From: Flavobacterium pectinovorum
Lineage (GTDB): Bacteria > Bacteroidota > Bacteroidia > Flavobacteriales > Flavobacteriaceae
Direction: 5' to 3'
Assembly (NCBI RefSeq): GCF_900142715.1
Contig: NZ_FRBX01000005.1
Coordinates: 186,001 to 250,000 of the forward strand
Length of the DNA stretch: 64,000 nt
Both the position numbers and the translations under genes were made by a program. Shown piece by piece: positions 43,196 through 52,132 of the stretch (the first letter of the stretch is position 1; each line of letters opens with the position of its first letter). The notes beneath the pieces were generated by a model. That model was given only the letters and a program-made list of their open reading frames with translations, was not told the origin of the DNA and did no database searches.

Positions 43196-44191
43196 ATGAT
43201 GATGGATATAAAGAAAATTTTAGTTGCTATTATATGGGTCTTAGGAAGTTTTGTTTCTAATGCACAGTCGAATTTGCTTAACGCAAAAACAGCTGATCAA
43301 ATTGGGCAAAAAAGCCCTGCTCAGCTTATTTCAGACAATGACAAACCATTGTCATATGGTTATGTTGACGACAGGGATGTTTTAATGGGAAAGACAGTTT
43401 GGGAAATTATTGATTTAAACGAAAAAATCAACTTTCCATTATATTTTCCCGTAGATTCTGCTAATATTGGTCCAGACAGACGTTCCTTGTATGATGTTTT
43501 GACTAAAGCTATGAGAGAGGGGAAAATAACAGAAGTGTATTCTGATAGTTATTTTAATACCAAAAAAACTTTAAAAGATATTCAAGGTTCATTATCTCGT
43601 GTTGACACAACAGATGCGGGTAGAGAACTGATTAATCAATATCCTGATGATTATAGGACACGAGTAGTGAAGAAAAAAGTAGTAACAGGAACAGGTAAAA
43701 AGAAAGTCGTAACCTATGTTGATCAAACTATAGGGCCAACACGAACGGTCCCTGCTGAATATATCTTAAGACAAGATCTTACAGCAGCAGATGTTACACA
43801 ATATAAAATTAAAGGATATTGGTATTTTGACAAACGTCAAAGTGAGTTAAAATATCGTTTATTAGGTATTTGCCCTGTAACTCCGGACGTTTATACCATG
43901 AATAGTGACGAAAAGGATTATATTGAATTATTTTGGGTTTTCTTCCCAGATGCACGGGTTGCATTGCATGAAGCAAAAGCTTTTAATGATGCTAATTCGG
44001 CTGTACCAATTTCTTTTGATCAGATATTGAATTCAAGGCGATTTAATGCAGTTATCTATAAAGAAGAAAATATGTATGGAGATCGTGAGATCAAACAATA
44101 TATAAGAGATGATGCGCAAAGTCAATTGTTTGAATCTGAAAGAGTAAAAGAGAAAATACGTAATTTTGAGCAAGATATGTGGAACTACTAA
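43196..44191 (+). CDS. gldO: GldN paralogue GldO
   Basis: About 331 residues from 43196 (ATG also at 43199 and 43202). It has a signal peptide ending FVSNAQ and is identical to GldN at most positions through the whole length, including the ends (FEQDMWNY). In F. johnsoniae gldO partly replaces gldN, and only the double deletion abolishes secretion. Most differences are conservative and lie in the signal peptide and around residues 250-265. It has its own terminator, and the sequence upstream has a -7 element, so it is probably transcribed apart from gldKLMN. Confidence 0.95.
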   Translation: MMMDIKKILVAIIWVLGSFVSNAQSNLLNAKTADQIGQKSPAQLISDNDKPLSYGYVDDRDVLMGKTVWEIIDLNEKINFPLYFPVDSANIGPDRRSLYDVLTKAMREGKITEVYSDSYFNTKKTLKDIQGSLSRVDTTDAGRELINQYPDDYRTRVVKKKVVTGTGKKKVVTYVDQTIGPTRTVPAEYILRQDLTAADVTQYKIKGYWYFDKRQSELKYRLLGICPVTPDVYTMNSDEKDYIELFWVFFPDARVALHEAKAFNDANSAVPISFDQILNSRRFNAVIYKEENMYGDREIKQYIRDDAQSQLFESERVKEKIRNFEQDMWNY

Positions 44192-44211
44192 GTCTCTATA
44201 TACATTATAAC

Positions 44212-44248
44212 AAAAACTCTTAGTACTTTTGTATTAAGAGTTTTTTTT
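44212..44248 (+). terminator. Terminator after gldO
   Basis: A 14-bp stem with one G-U pair (44212-44225 with 44232-44245) and a T run. It is a sequence relative of the gldN terminator, so the duplication included the 3' end. Confidence 0.88.
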
Positions 44249-44265
44249 CTTTTACCTATTACAAT

Positions 44266-45339
44266 ATGTTTGATTATTTAATTGTCGGATCTGGATTAGC
44301 CGGAATTTCATTTGCTGAAATAGCCCTTAAAAACAATAAATCTATTTTAGTAATGGATAATAAATCGCAAGCTTCTTCAAGAGTTGCTGGTGGTTTGTAT
44401 AATCCGGTTATTTTAAAACGTTTCAGTGAAGTTTGGAATGCAGAAGAACAATTGACTTTAATGGACGAATTTTACAATGATATTGAAAGAAAGCTACAAA
44501 CGAAATTTAATTTCAGGCTTCCTATTTTAAGGAAGTTTTTTTCGATTGAAGAGCAAAATAACTGGTTTGCTGCTTCGGATAAAAAAAATCTGGCACCTTT
44601 TTTATCTACAAAAATAATTTCTAAAAAATATAGTGGTATTGACTCTCCATACGATTATGGAGAAGTATTGCATACAGGATATGTAGACACGGCATTATTA
44701 TTAGATACCTATAAGAAATACTTACAAGAAAATAATCTATTAGTTGAGGAATCTTTTGACTCTCTCTACGTTGAATTTTTTGATTACGGAATTCAATACA
44801 AAAATATAAAAGCCCGCAATATTATTTTTGCAGAAGGCTTTGGATTACATAAAAATGCTTTTTTTAATTACTTGCCTTTGGATGGAACAAAAGGTGAACT
44901 ACTTGTTATAAAAGCACCCGATTTGGACCTTAATGTTATTGTAAATACCAGTGTATTTATATTGCCAATGGGTAATGACTTGTTTAAAGTAGGAGCAACT
45001 TATAATTGGCAGGACAAAACCGATTTACCAACTGAAGAAGGAAAACAGGAGCTTATTGATCGTATTAAAGAAATTCTGATGTGTGATTTTGAAATCATAC
45101 AGCATTTTGGTGGAGTTCGACCAACGGTTAAAGACAGAAGACCTTTGATTGGGACTCATCATGAACGTAAATCGCTGCATATTCTTAACGGATTAGGAAC
45201 GCGCGGCGTAATGCTTGGACCAGCTATGGCAAAAGCTTTATTTGATAATATTGAAAATGATATTCCTTTAAGTCCTGAAATTGATATTAAAAGATTTCAT
45301 AAAAAATATTTGAAAACGCTTATTTATGACCAGCCTTAG
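44266..45339 (+). CDS. FAD-dependent oxidoreductase (DadA/glycine-oxidase-like)
   Basis: A 357-residue protein with an N-terminal dinucleotide-binding motif (YLIVGSGLAGISFAEIAL, GxGxxG). A second FAD contact region lies near the C-terminus (ILNGLGTRGVMLGPAMAKAL) and a GGVRPTVKDRRPLIG word comes before it. It resembles the DAO family of amino-acid oxidases. The exact substrate is unknown. It is regularly found downstream of gldN/gldO in Flavobacteria. The 3' end overlaps the convergent DUF983 gene by 20 bp. Confidence 0.9.
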   Translation: MFDYLIVGSGLAGISFAEIALKNNKSILVMDNKSQASSRVAGGLYNPVILKRFSEVWNAEEQLTLMDEFYNDIERKLQTKFNFRLPILRKFFSIEEQNNWFAASDKKNLAPFLSTKIISKKYSGIDSPYDYGEVLHTGYVDTALLLDTYKKYLQENNLLVEESFDSLYVEFFDYGIQYKNIKARNIIFAEGFGLHKNAFFNYLPLDGTKGELLVIKAPDLDLNVIVNTSVFILPMGNDLFKVGATYNWQDKTDLPTEEGKQELIDRIKEILMCDFEIIQHFGGVRPTVKDRRPLIGTHHERKSLHILNGLGTRGVMLGPAMAKALFDNIENDIPLSPEIDIKRFHKKYLKTLIYDQP

Positions 45340-45727
45340 GATCGTACGAAACAAACATATTAATGTATAAGTTTCTTGAAAGCCTTAAAACGAAAGGGAA
45401 TAGCACAATTAATGAGATGACGATGGTCAGAAATGATTGTTCTATAGTGACTCCAAAAAATACAAATGAAACAATAAAAGCCGCAATTCCCACAGCAACA
45501 TTCAATCCGTAACTTACATACATTGCACCGTAAAAAAACGATGGTTCAATCTGATATTTTAATCCACAATGACTGCAATGATCGTTCATTTTTAGAACTT
45601 TAGTCAAATGAAGCGGATTTTTGTCTAAATACATACTTTCTTTTTGACATTTTGGACAACTTCCTGTTAAAATACTATTTAGTTTGGATCCTTTTTTTAA
45701 CATTTGCAAAAAATTAATATTTCCCAT
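45320..45727 (-). CDS. DUF983 membrane protein with zinc-ribbon motif
   Basis: A 135-residue protein. Two CxxC pairs in the first 60 residues (CPKCQKESMY and CSHCGLKY) form a zinc ribbon. Two membrane segments follow, at about 70-92 (YVSYGLNVAVGIAAFIVSFV) and 98-116. The family is DUF983, common in Bacteroidota and alpha-proteobacteria, function unknown. It is convergent with the FAD oxidoreductase gene (20-bp overlap) and divergent from the ABC-F gene. Confidence 0.88.
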   Translation of the reverse strand: MGNINFLQMLKKGSKLNSILTGSCPKCQKESMYLDKNPLHLTKVLKMNDHCSHCGLKYQIEPSFFYGAMYVSYGLNVAVGIAAFIVSFVFFGVTIEQSFLTIVISLIVLFPFVLRLSRNLYINMFVSYDPKAGHK

Positions 45728-45778
45728 TGATTTGGGAATGTAAATTTACAAAATCAATTAGTTATAAAATAACAATAC

Positions 45779-47692
45779 ATGCTTAATATACATAATTTAT
45801 CGGTTTCTTTCGGAGGTACTTATTTGTTTGAAGAAGTAACTTTTCGGTTAGGTGCCGGTGATCGGGTAGGACTTGTTGGAAAAAATGGTGCAGGAAAATC
45901 TACCATGCTTAAAATGTTAGCAGGAGATTTTGCTCCTGACTCTGGAGTTATTTCTCAGGAGAAAGATATCAGGATGGGGTTTTTACGTCAGGATATCGAT
46001 TTCGAACAAGGAAGAACCGTTCTTGAAGAAGCTTACGAAGCTTTTACAGAGATAAAAATTGTTGAAAAAAAACTGGAACAAATTAATCACCAATTGGTTA
46101 CCAGAACCGATTATGAAAGTGAAGAATACAGCCAGATCATCGAGGATTTATCAGATTACACACACCGTTTTGAACTTTTAGGAGGTTATAATTATGTAGG
46201 TGATACGGAAAAAATTCTTTTGGGATTAGGTTTCAAAAGAGAAGTTTTTAACAACCAAACTGAAACATTTTCAGGAGGTTGGAGAATGCGTATCGAATTA
46301 GCGAAATTATTACTTCAGTCAAATGATGTATTGCTTCTCGATGAGCCAACCAATCACTTAGATATCGAAAGTATCATTTGGTTAGAAGGTTTCCTTCGCA
46401 ATTATCCTGGTGTTGTGGTGATTGTATCACACGATAAAATGTTTTTGGATAATGTTACGAATCGTACGATCGAAATTTCATTAGGAAAAGCATACGATTT
46501 TAACAAGCCTTATTCTCAATATTTAGAATTGCGTCATGAAATTCGTGAGAAACAATTAGCTACTCAAAAGAATCAGGCTAAGAAAATTGAAGAAACAGAA
46601 AAATTAATCGAGAAATTCCGTGCAAAAGCTTCAAAAGCTTCAATGGCGCAATCATTGATTAAAAAACTAGATAAAGTAGAAAGAATTGAAGTTGATGAAG
46701 ACGACAATTCTGTAATGAATATATCTTTTCCGGTTTCAAAAGAACCTGGAAGAGTGGTTGTTGAAGCTGAACATGTAACTAAAGCTTACGGCGATAAAGT
46801 TATTTTAAAAGATATCGATTTATTGGTAGAACGCGGAAGCAAAATTGCTTTTGTTGGTCAAAACGGACAAGGAAAGTCAACCTTCATTAAAGCTATTGTA
46901 AATGAGTTTGAATATCAGGGAAACATCAAATTAGGCCACAATGTTCAATTAGGTTATTTTGCTCAAAATCAGGCAGAATATCTGGATGGCGAAATTACAT
47001 TACTACAAACAATGGAAGATGCCGCAATGGACACCAACAGATCTAAAGTACGTGATATGTTAGGTTCGTTTTTATTCCGTGGCGATGATGTCGAGAAAAA
47101 AGTAAAAGTACTTTCAGGAGGCGAGCGTAACCGTTTGGCACTTTGTAAGTTGTTGTTGCAGCCAATCAACGTTTTGTTGATGGATGAGCCTACGAACCAC
47201 TTAGATATCAAATCTAAAAACGTTTTAAAAGCAGCCTTGCAAAAATTTGGAGGAACTTTATTATTGGTTTCTCACGATAGAGATTTTTTGCAAGGAATGT
47301 CGAACATTGTTTATGAATTTAAAGATCAAAAGATAAAAGAATATTTAGGAGATATCAATTATTTCTTAGAACAGCGCAATCTTGAAAACATGCGCGAAGT
47401 CGAGAAAAAAGACGTTGCTAAAGCGGCTGCTCCAAAAGAAACCAATAAAGCTTCATACGAAGACCAGAAAAAAGGAAAAGCACTTCAAAACAAATTAAGC
47501 AAAGTAGAAAGTCAAATCAAACAATTAGAAAAAGACATTCAGCACGACGATAAATTGCTGGCTTCTAATTACGACAAACATATCGAAGACGCTTCGTTTT
47601 TTACAGCATACAATAAAAAGAAAAAAGACCTTGACCAATTACTTTTAGACTGGGAAGTGGTTCAGGAAGAGATTGATAATTTTAATGCTTAA
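45779..47692 (+). CDS. ABC-F family ATPase (Uup/EttA-like)
   Basis: A 637-residue soluble protein with two ABC domains. Walker A is GKNGAGKS (about 36-43) and GQNGQGKS (about 360-367). The signature motifs are FSGGWRMRIELAKLL and LSGGERNRLALCKLL, and both Walker B regions read DEPTNHLDI. The interdomain linker is charged and helical, and a C-terminal coiled coil (about 560-637, LSKVESQIKQLEKDIQHDDK) recalls Uup. There are no membrane segments. ABC-F proteins act on ribosomes or DNA replication. It is followed by a stem-loop at 47742-47783. Confidence 0.93.
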   Translation: MLNIHNLSVSFGGTYLFEEVTFRLGAGDRVGLVGKNGAGKSTMLKMLAGDFAPDSGVISQEKDIRMGFLRQDIDFEQGRTVLEEAYEAFTEIKIVEKKLEQINHQLVTRTDYESEEYSQIIEDLSDYTHRFELLGGYNYVGDTEKILLGLGFKREVFNNQTETFSGGWRMRIELAKLLLQSNDVLLLDEPTNHLDIESIIWLEGFLRNYPGVVVIVSHDKMFLDNVTNRTIEISLGKAYDFNKPYSQYLELRHEIREKQLATQKNQAKKIEETEKLIEKFRAKASKASMAQSLIKKLDKVERIEVDEDDNSVMNISFPVSKEPGRVVVEAEHVTKAYGDKVILKDIDLLVERGSKIAFVGQNGQGKSTFIKAIVNEFEYQGNIKLGHNVQLGYFAQNQAEYLDGEITLLQTMEDAAMDTNRSKVRDMLGSFLFRGDDVEKKVKVLSGGERNRLALCKLLLQPINVLLMDEPTNHLDIKSKNVLKAALQKFGGTLLLVSHDRDFLQGMSNIVYEFKDQKIKEYLGDINYFLEQRNLENMREVEKKDVAKAAAPKETNKASYEDQKKGKALQNKLSKVESQIKQLEKDIQHDDKLLASNYDKHIEDASFFTAYNKKKKDLDQLLLDWEVVQEEIDNFNA

Positions 47693-47741
47693 TTAATTTT
47701 CAGTATCAGTTTCAGTTTTTTGAAATGAGATTTCATTATAT

Positions 47742-47783
47742 AAACCTTTATTGAAGTTTTGAACTTTGATAAAGGTTTTTTTA
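47742..47783 (+). terminator. Terminator after the ABC-F gene
   Basis: AAACCTTTAT (47742-47751) pairs with ATAAAGGTTT (47769-47778), with extra pairing inside (GAAGTT/AACTTTG) and seven T after the stem. Confidence 0.75.
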
Positions 47784-47797
47784 TGATTTTCAGGAGC

Positions 47798-48192
47798 TAA
47801 TCCAGCTTTCCGTTACATCCCGATAGCTATTGGGACGCTAAAAAAAACTATTTTTCTAAGCCATAAAACGAGATTCCGCTGGTCGCTGTTTTCCGGCAAG
47901 AAAAATTAGTTTTTTTAGCTCTGGACTTTTCACTTCAATCTCGGCTAGAATGCTGAGAGTTGTCATTTCGAGGAACGAGAAATCACACACGGAACTCTAC
48001 AAAGATTGGCGATTTTGATTGAGAAGTTTCTAGTGTGATTTCTCCTCCGTGGAAATGACAAACTGCACGAAAACATTCTTATGAAAATGATTTGCCTAGC
48101 CCCGATAGAAGTGGAAATCCTTTTGTGGTGGTCCCGATAGCTATCGGGAGCCACAAAAGATTGAAACGGATAGCGGGATTAGCTCCTGAAAA
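47798..48192. repeat. Composite inverted-repeat element with a second element nested inside
   Basis: The ends are inverted copies: CAGGAGCTAATCCAGCTTTC at 47798-47817 matches the reverse complement of the segment ending at 48192 (GGATAGCGGGATTAGCTCCT region). Inside, 47960-48063 is a second element whose ends pair (GTCATTTCGAGG..AGAAATCACAC against GTGTGATTTCTCC..GGAAATGAC). A perfect 18-bp palindrome TCCCGATAGCTATCGGGA lies at 48133-48150, and an imperfect copy is at about 47817-47836. This is a MITE-in-MITE-like structure with no coding capacity. Confidence 0.75.
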
Positions 48193-48299
48193 AGAGCTTA
48201 TCATAGCCACATAACAAAAAAAGAATAAAAGACAAAAGGAGAATAAAACCCGCGTCATCCACGTTCCAATAAAAACATGAAACCTGAAACAAATTAAAC

Positions 48300-49262
48300 T
48301 CACTTAATAATCCCAATAGATTTAGAATGCATAATTGCCTCACTGCTATCTTTAAAATAACAAACTGAAACTTCTAGATTTTCTAAATTTTTCAAAATAG
48401 TCTTCGTAGCTTCTTTTTTACGTTTGCCGGTTTGTCTAATATAAACCGCTTTTACCGTTACGGGAAATATTTTGCAAATACGCTCATATAAAATCGGATC
48501 ATGTTGCGAATCGTCTCCCAATAAAACATATTTAAGATTGGGGTAAAACTCTAAAACATGTTTTATTTTATCAAATTTATGATCGTGGTTTCCTCTTCCA
48601 CTCATAAAAAAATCTGTAACGCCGCGTTTAATATCTTTCAATAAAATAACAGCTCTTGGTAATTGATGTATTTTGGTGAATCTTGTAATAAATTGATACA
48701 AATTCCATTCACTGCTCGAAATATAAAAAAAGGCATTTTGCTCGTCTTTATTATTTCTTCCGGCTGAGCTTAAGGCTTGATAATGTGGAACAACATCTTT
48801 AAATACTTTTCTATCATTTACATTTTTAAACAAAAGAATATATATTTTTTTGAATATATTTTGTGTGTGTGAAATTAAAAAAGTGTCATCAATATCAGAT
48901 ATAATCCCTAAGTTTCCATCGTGAGGATGAATAAAACTTCCTTTTGCTGTTATAATTTCTGATTTATACTTTATAAGCACTTCATATTCCATCCATCCAA
49001 AGTCAATTTTTTTTTCTATCGGAATACAAAATTTAAAATAACCATCGTCTAATGTTTTTGAATGTATTTCCTGATTGTCGAATTTTAGATAAACATCATG
49101 ATTTTTAATGGTTTTTATTCTGAACTGATTGATTATTGATTTGGCATTTTTCAGGTTTTTTTTCTGAAAATCATATTCATAAGTCCTTTTAAAAACGTGT
49201 CCCATTACAATTAATTCTTGTTCATTAGCATAACCGCGATATAATTGTAGGATTGGTTTCAT
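48300..49262 (-). CDS. App1-like phosphatidate phosphatase (DUF2183)
   Basis: A 320-residue protein. The C-terminal catalytic domain carries the HAD-type DxDxT motif in GIISDIDDTFLISH (about 150-163). Other family words are FYISSSEWNLYQFITRF, GNHDHKFDKIKHVLEFYPNL and LLGDDSQHDPILYERI. Yeast App1 is a Mg-dependent phosphatidate phosphatase with this domain. The N-terminal 130 residues form a beta-rich domain (VFKRTYEYDF, YEVLIKYKSEII). It is divergent from a diacylglycerol-kinase-like gene, so the two may act on the same lipids. Confidence 0.88.
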   Translation of the reverse strand: MKPILQLYRGYANEQELIVMGHVFKRTYEYDFQKKNLKNAKSIINQFRIKTIKNHDVYLKFDNQEIHSKTLDDGYFKFCIPIEKKIDFGWMEYEVLIKYKSEIITAKGSFIHPHDGNLGIISDIDDTFLISHTQNIFKKIYILLFKNVNDRKVFKDVVPHYQALSSAGRNNKDEQNAFFYISSSEWNLYQFITRFTKIHQLPRAVILLKDIKRGVTDFFMSGRGNHDHKFDKIKHVLEFYPNLKYVLLGDDSQHDPILYERICKIFPVTVKAVYIRQTGKRKKEATKTILKNLENLEVSVCYFKDSSEAIMHSKSIGIIK

Positions 49263-49324
49263 TAATTGTGTATTTTTATGTAGACTGTAAATTAATTATT
49301 TTAATCGGTTTAAAAAATAAAATT

Positions 49325-50194
49325 TTGAAAAAGAATATCATATTTGTTGTAAACCCAATTTCGGGAGATCTGGATAAAACAGATTTAATAGAAGCCGTAC
49401 AAGAGTTTGCAACTACAAATCATTTTGATCTTGAAGTTTATGAAACTACAGGCAAAAGCGATTTAAGACAAATACAATCACTTTATGATCAATATAAGCC
49501 AGAACGAATTATTGTTGCCGGAGGTGACGGGACCATAAAAATGGTTGCCGAAGCGATGGAAGATCACGACATTATCATTGGAATTTTGCCTGCAGGATCT
49601 GCAAATGGCCTGTCTGTTGATTTAAGTTTGCCGACAACGATCGAGGAAAACCTAAAAATTGCCTTTCTCAATCATTATATCGAAATGGATATGATTTGTA
49701 TTAACGGCAAAAAAAGTATCCATTTAAGCGATATTGGAATCAATGCTGACTTGGTAAAAAATTACGAACAAAGTAATCTACGCGGAATTTGGGGTTATGC
49801 GTTGCAAGCCTACACAACTTTAGTTGAATCTGCCGCACCTTTTGTAGCAACGATTACAGCGAATAAAGAAACAGTGGAACATACAGCCAGAATTATTGTA
49901 ATTGCCAATTCGCAGAAATACGGAACAGGCGTTACGATCAATCCAAATGGCGCTATGAACGATGGCAGATTTGAATTGGTGATTTTAAAAAGTCTGGATG
50001 TATTATTGCTCGGAAAAATTATTACCGGAAATATGCCTCTGGATTCAGATGATGTGGTAATTATCTCGACAGATAAAGCGACTATAAAAACGGATTATCC
50101 GGTTAATTTTCAAATTGATGGAGAATATTGCGGTGCTCAAACTAATTTAGAAATTCATATTTTACACAAACAAATGAAAATTGCGGTTCCTTAA
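49325..50194 (+). CDS. Diacylglycerol/sphingosine kinase-like lipid kinase
   Basis: About 290 residues if translation starts at the TTG at 49325, which directly precedes the conserved KNIIFVVNPISG. A longer frame to 49253 would overlap the divergent gene and adds an unrelated segment. The DAGK catalytic domain has the nucleotide motif VAGGDGTIKMVAEAM and ILPAGSANGLSVDL. The C-terminal domain ends in the YegS-like TDYPVNFQIDGEYCG. It phosphorylates diacylglycerol or related lipids, the reverse of the App1-type reaction encoded next door. The end overlaps the GNAT gene by 4 bp. Confidence 0.88.
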   Translation: MKKNIIFVVNPISGDLDKTDLIEAVQEFATTNHFDLEVYETTGKSDLRQIQSLYDQYKPERIIVAGGDGTIKMVAEAMEDHDIIIGILPAGSANGLSVDLSLPTTIEENLKIAFLNHYIEMDMICINGKKSIHLSDIGINADLVKNYEQSNLRGIWGYALQAYTTLVESAAPFVATITANKETVEHTARIIVIANSQKYGTGVTINPNGAMNDGRFELVILKSLDVLLLGKIITGNMPLDSDDVVIISTDKATIKTDYPVNFQIDGEYCGAQTNLEIHILHKQMKIAVP

Positions 50195-51345
50195 CTAATT
50201 TCTTTATACGGATTTCGCTCTTTCCAATCGGTTTTTGGTTCTAAATAATCGAATAATTTACCAATGTTTTTATTAATTAACGCATTAGTATGTGTAATTA
50301 AGCCGTACATTTTTAATGGTTTTGCACCAACAGAACTTTTTATTTCAAGGGCTGTTCGTGCAAAAACTATTTCAGTAAAACCCTGATTGATAGAATAGGC
50401 AATCATGTCGTAAAGCATATTAAGATATAGCATTTTTTCACGCTGAATACTTTCGTCGTAGCCCAGGAAATAAGTATCCATTACAGCTCCGTTTTTGATT
50501 AAAGTATTAAAACCGATTAGTTTTCCATCTAAAAAATAACCGTAAAAAAGAAAATTCTCTTTCATGATTTCCTTAAAAGTGCTGAAATGATTTTTAGCCA
50601 GAAAGAAAGTGTTGAAAGGTGCATTTTTGGCGACATGGGAATAAAGATCATAAATCACATTTTCATGTTTGATAATCTCTGCCAAAGGCATTTTCCTTTT
50701 TTCGATGCCGTCCATTTTTTTTCTTGCACGTTTATATTGATCCCGATATTTTTTAGAGAGCGCATCAATATAATCTTGTTCTGATTTCCAGTTTTTATTG
50801 ATTTCAAAAATCATATTAGGCTGAGTTGAAAATGTAAAATTATTTTTAAATTCAGCTTTTAATGGTTCTATTTCACTTTCTGTAAAATCTTTTATGCTGG
50901 TAATATGCACTTTTTTGCCAATTGACTTAAGTTCTTTTTTAAGTTCGTTAATGGCTTTATGGAGTGTTTTAATAATTTTAGACTGATTTACATTTTCGAC
51001 AAATGAAAATGCATTTTGGCCAGTCAGCATATTGTTGCCAATAAATAAAACATGTGACGCAAATTTTTTGAAGGCAAAATTGCGTACAGATGTTTTTAAA
51101 CATTGGTCACGTTCGCCAAAAGATTCCAGTTTTTCTGTAAACAGAAATTGGGTTAAAGCAATTCCAACTAATTTTTCGCTTTTAAAAATTCCGATAAAAT
51201 GGCAAATCATATTTACCGGAGAAGATTTTTCGAGCACTTCGAGGTATTCCCGAGTTAAGAAAATGTTTTTAGTTGCAAGCGAATTCCATTCTAAGGGTAG
51301 TAATGATGCGCTTTTATATATTTGAAAAGAATAAGTTGTATTCAA
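50191..51345 (-). CDS. GNAT-fold acyltransferase (BioF2/FemAB-like)
   Basis: A 384-residue cytosolic protein with two GNAT-like halves, as in FemAB or BioF2-type acyltransferases. The N-terminal part opens TTYSFQIYKSASLLPLEWNS and has FIGIFKSEKLVGIALTQF. The C-terminal half has YGYFLDGKLIGFNTLIKNG and YLNMLYDMIAYSINQGFTEI. The linker is basic (KKYRDQYKRARKKMDG). The substrate is unknown; peptidoglycan or lipid-linked acceptors are possible. It is convergent with the lipid-kinase gene. Confidence 0.78.
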   Translation of the reverse strand: MNTTYSFQIYKSASLLPLEWNSLATKNIFLTREYLEVLEKSSPVNMICHFIGIFKSEKLVGIALTQFLFTEKLESFGERDQCLKTSVRNFAFKKFASHVLFIGNNMLTGQNAFSFVENVNQSKIIKTLHKAINELKKELKSIGKKVHITSIKDFTESEIEPLKAEFKNNFTFSTQPNMIFEINKNWKSEQDYIDALSKKYRDQYKRARKKMDGIEKRKMPLAEIIKHENVIYDLYSHVAKNAPFNTFFLAKNHFSTFKEIMKENFLFYGYFLDGKLIGFNTLIKNGAVMDTYFLGYDESIQREKMLYLNMLYDMIAYSINQGFTEIVFARTALEIKSSVGAKPLKMYGLITHTNALINKNIGKLFDYLEPKTDWKERNPYKEIS

Positions 51346-51414
51346 GAGTAATTGCTAATTTGTTCAAAATTAGATAATATTTATAATAACAGGACTTGTT
51401 TAAGTTATTATTAA

Positions 51415-51450
51415 GAAAAACCCGTTTAAGATTTACTTTAAACGGGTTTT
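51415..51450 (-). terminator. Terminator of the DUF1761 gene
   Basis: A 13-bp perfect stem (51417-51429 with 51438-51450), 8-nt loop, and T-rich sequence on both strands, 13 bp past the DUF1761 stop codon. Confidence 0.85.
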
Positions 51451-51463
51451 GATTTTTATATTT

Positions 51464-51952
51464 TTAAGCAAATGCACAAATAATACCCCCCATTAAAGTT
51501 AGTGTAACAAGCCAGTATCCGGCATGAATAAAAATGTATTTCCATGATTTTCTTTCAAACAATCCATTAATTCCAATTACTGGAAAAGCAAAAAACAGAC
51601 CGGATATAAACCCATGAAGTGCTCCATGTTTAAAAGTACGATAAGCCATTCCGTAATCTGTCATAAATGCTTGAAATGATGGTTTTGCGCTATCTATCAT
51701 TGGTGGTCCGCCAACCATTCCAATAGCTCCAGACTGGTGAATTGTTAATGACATAAGTGTCATTGTAATCATAACAGAGAAAACATAGGTTAACCCAAAA
51801 ATTTTGAGCATATTTCCTGTTCGAAGTTCTTCTTGTGTCAAATTATTTTCTTTCATCCAGATCGTTCCAAAAACTTTTGGATTGTACCAAATAAAACCAA
51901 CTACAAGGGTTACAATTGCAGCTAATAATAATGCGATAAAGTTAATTTCCAT
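51464..51952 (-). CDS. DUF1761 membrane protein
   Basis: A 162-residue protein with four membrane segments. The family start is INFIALLLAAIVTLVVGFIWYNPKVFG; GALHGFISGLFFAFPVIGING and WKYIFIHAGYWLVTLTLMGG follow. DUF1761 proteins are inner-membrane proteins without known function. It is a single gene with its own terminator. A TAAATTTG-type -7 element lies upstream on the minus strand at 51980-51987. Confidence 0.88.
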   Translation of the reverse strand: MEINFIALLLAAIVTLVVGFIWYNPKVFGTIWMKENNLTQEELRTGNMLKIFGLTYVFSVMITMTLMSLTIHQSGAIGMVGGPPMIDSAKPSFQAFMTDYGMAYRTFKHGALHGFISGLFFAFPVIGINGLFERKSWKYIFIHAGYWLVTLTLMGGIICAFA

Positions 51953-52132
51953 AATATGAGGTTTTTATAATTAGTTGGTCAAATTTAATTAAAATTTAAT
52001 TTATTTCTGAATATTTAAAAAAGTAGTAAAAATACGATTAAATATTTACTTATTAACAGTTTATCTACACCATATGTTTTTTATCTGTAAAAAGTATATT
52101 TTTACACGCAGAAACAAACCCCAAATTTTGTT

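Larger units (their letters stand above)
47693..48299. other. 607-bp intergenic region filled by repeats
   Basis: It contains the terminator at 47742-47783, a composite element at 47798-48192 and a TCATCCACGTTCC word repeat at 48249-48270. Short minus-strand frames inside the repeats are not genes. Confidence 0.75.

Noticed and set aside
47963..48303. Short minus-strand open frames in the ABC-F/App1 spacer
   Set aside because: They lie inside inverted-repeat elements and show no protein-like composition.
49253..49324. Longer N-terminus for the lipid kinase from a TTG at 49253
   Set aside because: It would overlap the start of the divergent App1-like gene and adds residues before the conserved KNIIFVVNPISG that have no family support.
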